Source: Pelobates cultripes | Taxonomy: Eukaryota; Chordata; Amphibia; Anura; Pelobatidae | DNA: 64,000 bases | Direction: 5' to 3' | Assembly: GCA_933207985.1 (NCBI GenBank) | Contig: OW240916.1 | Span: forward strand, 296,744,080-296,808,079 | In this document: positions 59,902 through 64,000 of the stretch, piece by piece | Layout of the letters: the number at the start of each line of letters is the position of its first letter | Numbering within the stretch: the first letter of the stretch is position 1 | The notes under the pieces: generated by a model | What the model was told of the DNA's origin: nothing | Database searches by the model: none | The model's input: only the letters and a program-made list of their open reading frames with translations | Made by a program: the position numbers and the translations under genes

Positions 59902-60677
59902 GCTACAGAGGACAGTATTTAAGTTTTTCATGTGTAGGCTGAGCTGACAGTCTAAGTTTCTTAAAATATATATATTTTGTTTAGCCAAATTAGTTAACAA
60001 ACATGGATGTTTGTTTAAGCAAATAACATATGCTGTAATGTTATTGTTTCAGTTGAATAAATCTATTTAAATTGTTATTATTAAGGTAATGATTATTTTT
60101 CTCCTTCCTAAGTACAACAGAAAAGTTGTCCAAATATGAATGATTAACCTATTAAACTGGGAATAAAAAAAACTAATATGAAAAGTTGTTATTCTAAAAA
60201 TCTTCATCTACTTGCATATTAAAGTTATACCAACAAGAATTAAGTCTTTATGTAGAAAACTATGATTTAAATCAAGCCTTACTGACTCGTGATTTAAATC
60301 AGTTTGATTTAAATCAAATCCACCCTGCTAGAAGTATTACTAGGCAGCAATGAAAACACTGTATTTTCTCTAAAAATGCAATGACTACATTGAAAAGGCT
60401 ACAGGGACAGGCTATAGACACCAGAGCAACTACAATAATTTGTAGTGGTTGTGGTGACTATAGTGTCCCTTTAATAATTGCATATTTCTCATTGAGAATT
60501 TAACTTTGTTAGTTTAAAAAAAAAACAAAAAAACTGGCTCCTATTTTAGCTGGCTCGTAGAGTCTAAACAAAGTTGTCAAGCCCTTATGTAGGGTAGGTT
60601 TGTTTGGATCCAGCACCCATCTGCTCCAAGAAACTTTAGAAAGGGTGGTGCTGTTCATATTATTTTGTATAATCTAC

Positions 60678-60715
<38 letters not shown>
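60678..60715. repeat. (TA)n microsatellite
   Basis: About 19 TA units. Confidence 0.97.
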
Positions 60716-60717
<2 letters not shown>

Positions 60718-60779
60718 TCCTGTTTGAACATAACATAACTTAATTAGGTTTTGTTCACCTCACACGTGCAAAGTAATAA

Positions 60780-61319
60780 TTAAAGGGACACTATAGTCAC
60801 TCAAACAACTTTAGCTTAATGAAGCAGTTTTGGTGTATAGAACATGCCCCTGCAGCCTCACTGCTCAATCCTCTGCCATTTAGGAGTTAAATCACTTTGT
60901 TTATGAACCCTAGTCACACCTCCCTGCATGTGACTTGCACAGCCTTCCATAAACACTTCCTGTTTAGGCTTTCTTTATTGCAAGTTCTGTTTAATTAAGA
61001 TTTTCTTATCTCCTGCTTTGTTAATAGCTTGCTAGATCCTGCAAGAGCCTCCTGTATGTGATTAAAGTTCAATTTAGAGATTGAGATACAATTATTTAAG
61101 GTAAATTACATCTGTTTGAAAGTGAAACCAGTTTTTTTTTCATGCAGGCTCTTTCAATCATAGCCAGGGGAGGTGTGGCTAGGTCTGCATAAACAGAAAC
61201 AAAGTGATTTAACTCCTAAATGACAGTGAATTGAGCAGTGAAATTGCAGGGGAATGATCTATACACTAAAACTGCTTTATTTAGCTAAAGTAATTTAGGT
61301 GACTATAGTGTTCCTTTAA
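60780..61319. mobile_element. TTAA MITE (T2/Kolobok-like), 540 bp, complete
   Basis: It starts TTAAAGGGACACTATAGTCA and ends GACTATAGTGTTCCTTTAA. The subterminal ACAACTTTAGCTTAATGAAG and inner TTTAGGAGTTAAATCACTTT are mirrored near the right end as ACTGCTTTATTTAGCTAAAG and AAAGTGATTTAACTCCTAAA. It is the same subfamily and nearly the same length as 21108-21643. Confidence 0.9.
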
Positions 61320-63079
61320 GTGCAAAGATAGCATTAAAAGCTGGACATTTAGGCATAAATAATGTTCAAGTGTGATGAATAGTTTTTTAGTACCCTGGGA
61401 GCAGACATTATACTTGAAGTTATTTTGCCAATACACAACACGAAGATGCACGTATACAAAAGTGTATATAAGTTCTGCTGTTTCAACTCTCTATAACTAT
61501 TGCTATAACAATTTTTATTCAAAGTAGAACAATGACTGAGAAAAGTGTATTCACTAAACTTGACACTCACAAGCAATAACCATGCAAGAATATCAGCACT
61601 TTCTATACTGATCCATACAATTCTGTAGGACCAATGGACATTGGACAATAGTGTGCCCAGCTATTTCTTGCCTAGGCATGTGTTATTGCTCCACTGTGTA
61701 ATATCTAAGAGACATAAAGGTCTAGCTATGACAGTGGCATCTAAACATGTAGGACATCATGAGGTTGAAATGGCCTCGCCAAAGCACTTAGGGTGTCAAA
61801 ACCAACAGTAAGGCACATTGGAAGACACATTATCTTGCTACAGGACAATGACTCCAAACATATGTATCAAGCAACCAAGCTTATAGTGCAAGAATTTGAA
61901 ATATTTCGATCCACAACTCAACATCCTGTACTCATGGAATGAGTTCAGCATGAGATTCGCTTGCTGAAGAGACGACTATAGAGAATAATTAGTATTTACT
62001 ACGGTTAGATGTACAGCCAAGGTAGATATAAAACACGCTTACCTCTGCTGCACATTCAGATAAAAGAAATGATGGGCAATTTGCATGTGCATTAGATATC
62101 AAGAGGATAGTTTGCAACTAATACAATTTCAGATTTATTTTCTGATATAAGATCGAGGTTTTCCTTTCAAAGACTCATATTCCCTTTTAAGTTCTCAGTA
62201 GCAGCACACATTAGGATGAAACTGACAAACACAAATCAAAATGTAAACTGGTGGATCTGCATCAATGCTTGGAGCTCACTCCTGGGTACACTTTGTACCT
62301 ATGGATATTATAACAATGAGGTCCATCTTTAATGTCTCACTAAACCATATTTTTCCTATATAGGTCTCCACCCCATTGGTGCAAACCTCTTCCCCTCTTA
62401 CACCTCACTTCTCTTTTACACTTTATCTCCCATTGTTTGTATTAACATGCAACACATTTCATTTCCTTCACATTTCACCTACAGGCTCTAAATACATACA
62501 AGCAGGGTTCACCTTGTTAATAAAATATATTAATCCAGAGATAGATAGTTGGATAGCCACATGATACAAGTTGTATTTCATTAGTGACTTAACAGCCAGA
62601 GGTTCAACATCTAGCGAGGCAAAACATGTTCTTATATGTCCTCTTAACGCAGTTATTTTATTTACCAGTAAGCACTTAGCTGGCTAAGGACAGGAAATTA
62701 CACTTTTATCTGTTCAGAAACTGTATGACATTTAAAATAACCTTGTTCGCAGAAGAAGATCATTAGTGTGTGAATCCTGCATTCTGGTTGTCTGCTTGTC
62801 TAGATTCTAACTGCATCACCTGCCCAAATATCAATCCAGGTCAAAACCATAATTGTAAAGAAAATCAATGATTTAACATAATGCAGAATTATAGGAAATA
62901 TATATTTTTTAATACAGTTTGACAACCATTGCACCATTATAGCAGCAGACTAACGAACTACGGGTTTTAGTTAGAATTTTGAATGCGTATAAATTTAAGT
63001 TTTGTCATTGACAGATTGTTTAAATTGGCATTATTTATTTAAAGGTGGTGCAATTAAGTTAAAAATTGGGGTCACAAAG

Positions 63080-63330
63080 GCCATTTCTTGTGTATAGACA
63101 CTACCAGGTTCTGCAGATGTGCTGTGGGTAAAAAAAAAAACCCAGTCAGAATTGATGATCTCAGCCAATCACAATGCTTTCCCATAGGAAACCATTGGAT
63201 TGCCTTAGATTTTCAATTCTGATAATCTCAGCCACGAAGGCAGTGTGGGGGTCAGAGCCAAAGACTGTGTGGGTCAATCAGCATCTCCTCATAGAGATGC
63301 ATTGAATCACACCTGCCCATACAGACATGG
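63080..63330. mobile_element. T2-like MITE interior relic
   Basis: CACAATGCTTTCCCATAGGA, CTGATAATCTCAGCCA and CAATCAGCATCTCCTCATAG match the middle of the 14049-14596 copy. Both termini are missing. Confidence 0.55.
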
Positions 63331-64000
63331 GTGAATGCAAAGATCAGTCATATAAATAGCACAGCTGTTCGAGAGAAATGCTCCCTAGTGACGAGGTACA
63401 GCTTGCCACCAAGATAGCTCTTCACGTACACACGGATTAAACATATAATTCAAACCAACAGGGGGGAACCACCCACGACAAGCACCTTAACCTCTATACC
63501 AAAGATGTGCCTGGGGAAGAAATCCCAAACAAACCCTTATCAGCCTGCTACACAGCACTCTCATTTGTAAAGATATGCTATGTAACCTGTCTAAAGCCTT
63601 TAATAAAAATCAAGCAATGGGAAAAAGACAATAAACAAACAAACAAAAAAAACACAGCTTAAGTGACCAATTCCAGTAAAACAGAACAAGTTAAAATTTA
63701 TATAAAAAAAAAAAAAACTACTGGAAAAAAATAAAACACTGAATTATTAATTTAAGATAAGCACAAATTCACATTAACAATCATTTACAGAGCAGCAATG
63801 GGCAGTTGAAGGCATAATAATAAAACATTATGTTTCTTGTCCTTATTCAGTTCTTTAAATAGTAGGCTATGCCTGTGGTAATTAATACACAATTGCCATT
63901 CTTGCAAATAGAAAAGTCATTGATTACTCTAACATATGAAAATTTAGTTATGGCTCTATGTTGTCAGTATTATTTGTATTTCTCCTAAAAAGAACCAAAT

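Larger units (their letters stand above)
58404..60335 (+). mobile_element. hAT transposon with 8-bp target duplication
   Basis: The element is 58412-60327. It begins CAGGGTGGATAAAAATCA and ends with the inverted TTTGATTTAAATCAAATCC followed by ACCCTG. CTAGAAGT flanks it exactly at 58404-58411 and 60328-60335. It carries the C-terminal half of a transposase on the plus strand and a TTAA MITE at 59251-59702. The 5' coding half, including any BED zinc finger and the first catalytic residue, has been deleted. Confidence 0.95.
58190..60474. mobile_element. T2-like MITE split by a hAT transposon
   Basis: The pre-insertion parts are about 58190-58411 (AAAGCATTGGGAGG, CACAGGACTCTCTAGTGGCC) and 60328-60474, ending GACTATAGTGTCCCTTTAA. 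Joined across the hAT they follow the order of the copy at 14049-14596. The left terminus is lost in the neighbouring GT-rich block. Confidence 0.6.
20306..64000 (-). other. msh3: msh3 intron 20 (more than 43.6 kb, runs off the window)
   Basis: No Walker A exon (a GPNMGGKS-type motif) was found on the minus strand up to the window end, so this is treated as one intron. It is filled with transposons, listed individually. Between them (28860-29860, 30820-33730, 36340-37440, 37525-38890, 39340-40680, 53120-54260, 56280-57690, 61320-63080 and 63340-64000) I see AT-rich DNA, short A/T runs and fragments too decayed to classify. Confidence 0.7.

Overview
The window looks like anuran (frog or toad) nuclear DNA. 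It is AT-rich and intron-dominated, crowded with transposable elements, and carries one recognisable protein-coding host gene on the minus strand. The amphibian call rests on the repeats: many copies of TTAA-flanked MITEs with ends like TTAAAGGGACACTATAG, which resemble the T2/Kolobok-type MITEs described from Xenopus. Tc1/mariner, hAT and CR1 remnants fit as well. No genus can be assigned from sequence alone.

Host gene: the last four coding exons of msh3 (MutS homolog 3, the MSH2 partner in the MutS-beta mismatch-repair dimer) lie on the minus strand at 20119-20305, 17144-17270, 9889-10063 and 5796-5877. Exon numbers 21-24 follow the human gene. All splice phases close, giving 189 in-frame codons plus a TGA stop. 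They encode the Walker B end of the ATPase domain, the switch-histidine segment and the C-terminal helix-turn-helix dimerisation region. I found no exon 20 (the Walker A exon) up to 64000, so the intron upstream of exon 21 appears longer than 43.6 kb. Bases 1-5795 are 3' flank.

Layout: 1-5795 is 3' flank with a (CA)n tract, a 53-bp tandem repeat and a palindromic MITE. Intron 23 (5878-9888) holds a 20-copy, roughly 48-bp minisatellite ending about 90 bp from exon 23. Intron 22 (10064-17143) holds TTAA and hAT MITEs and a TTAGGG-like tandem array. Intron 21 (17271-20118) holds a MITE split by GC-rich and GT-rich DNA. Intron 20 (20306-64000) is a transposon museum. It contains a near-complete Tc1-type transposon (23262-24873), an older Tc1 relic with a nested retroposon, a Tc1 deletion derivative (27690-28377), and long hairpin MITEs. 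It also contains a full-length endogenous retrovirus-like element (40694-49117) with near-identical 912-bp LTRs, CR1 LINE 3' ends, and a hAT transposon (58412-60327) carrying a nested TTAA MITE. Several insertions have exact target-site duplications that can be checked by eye.

Nothing here looks like a dedicated novel system. The best leads are the young retroviral element with a decayed interior and an apparent tRNA-Arg primer site, the minisatellite crowding a splice donor of a repeat-stability gene, and the datable nested insertions.
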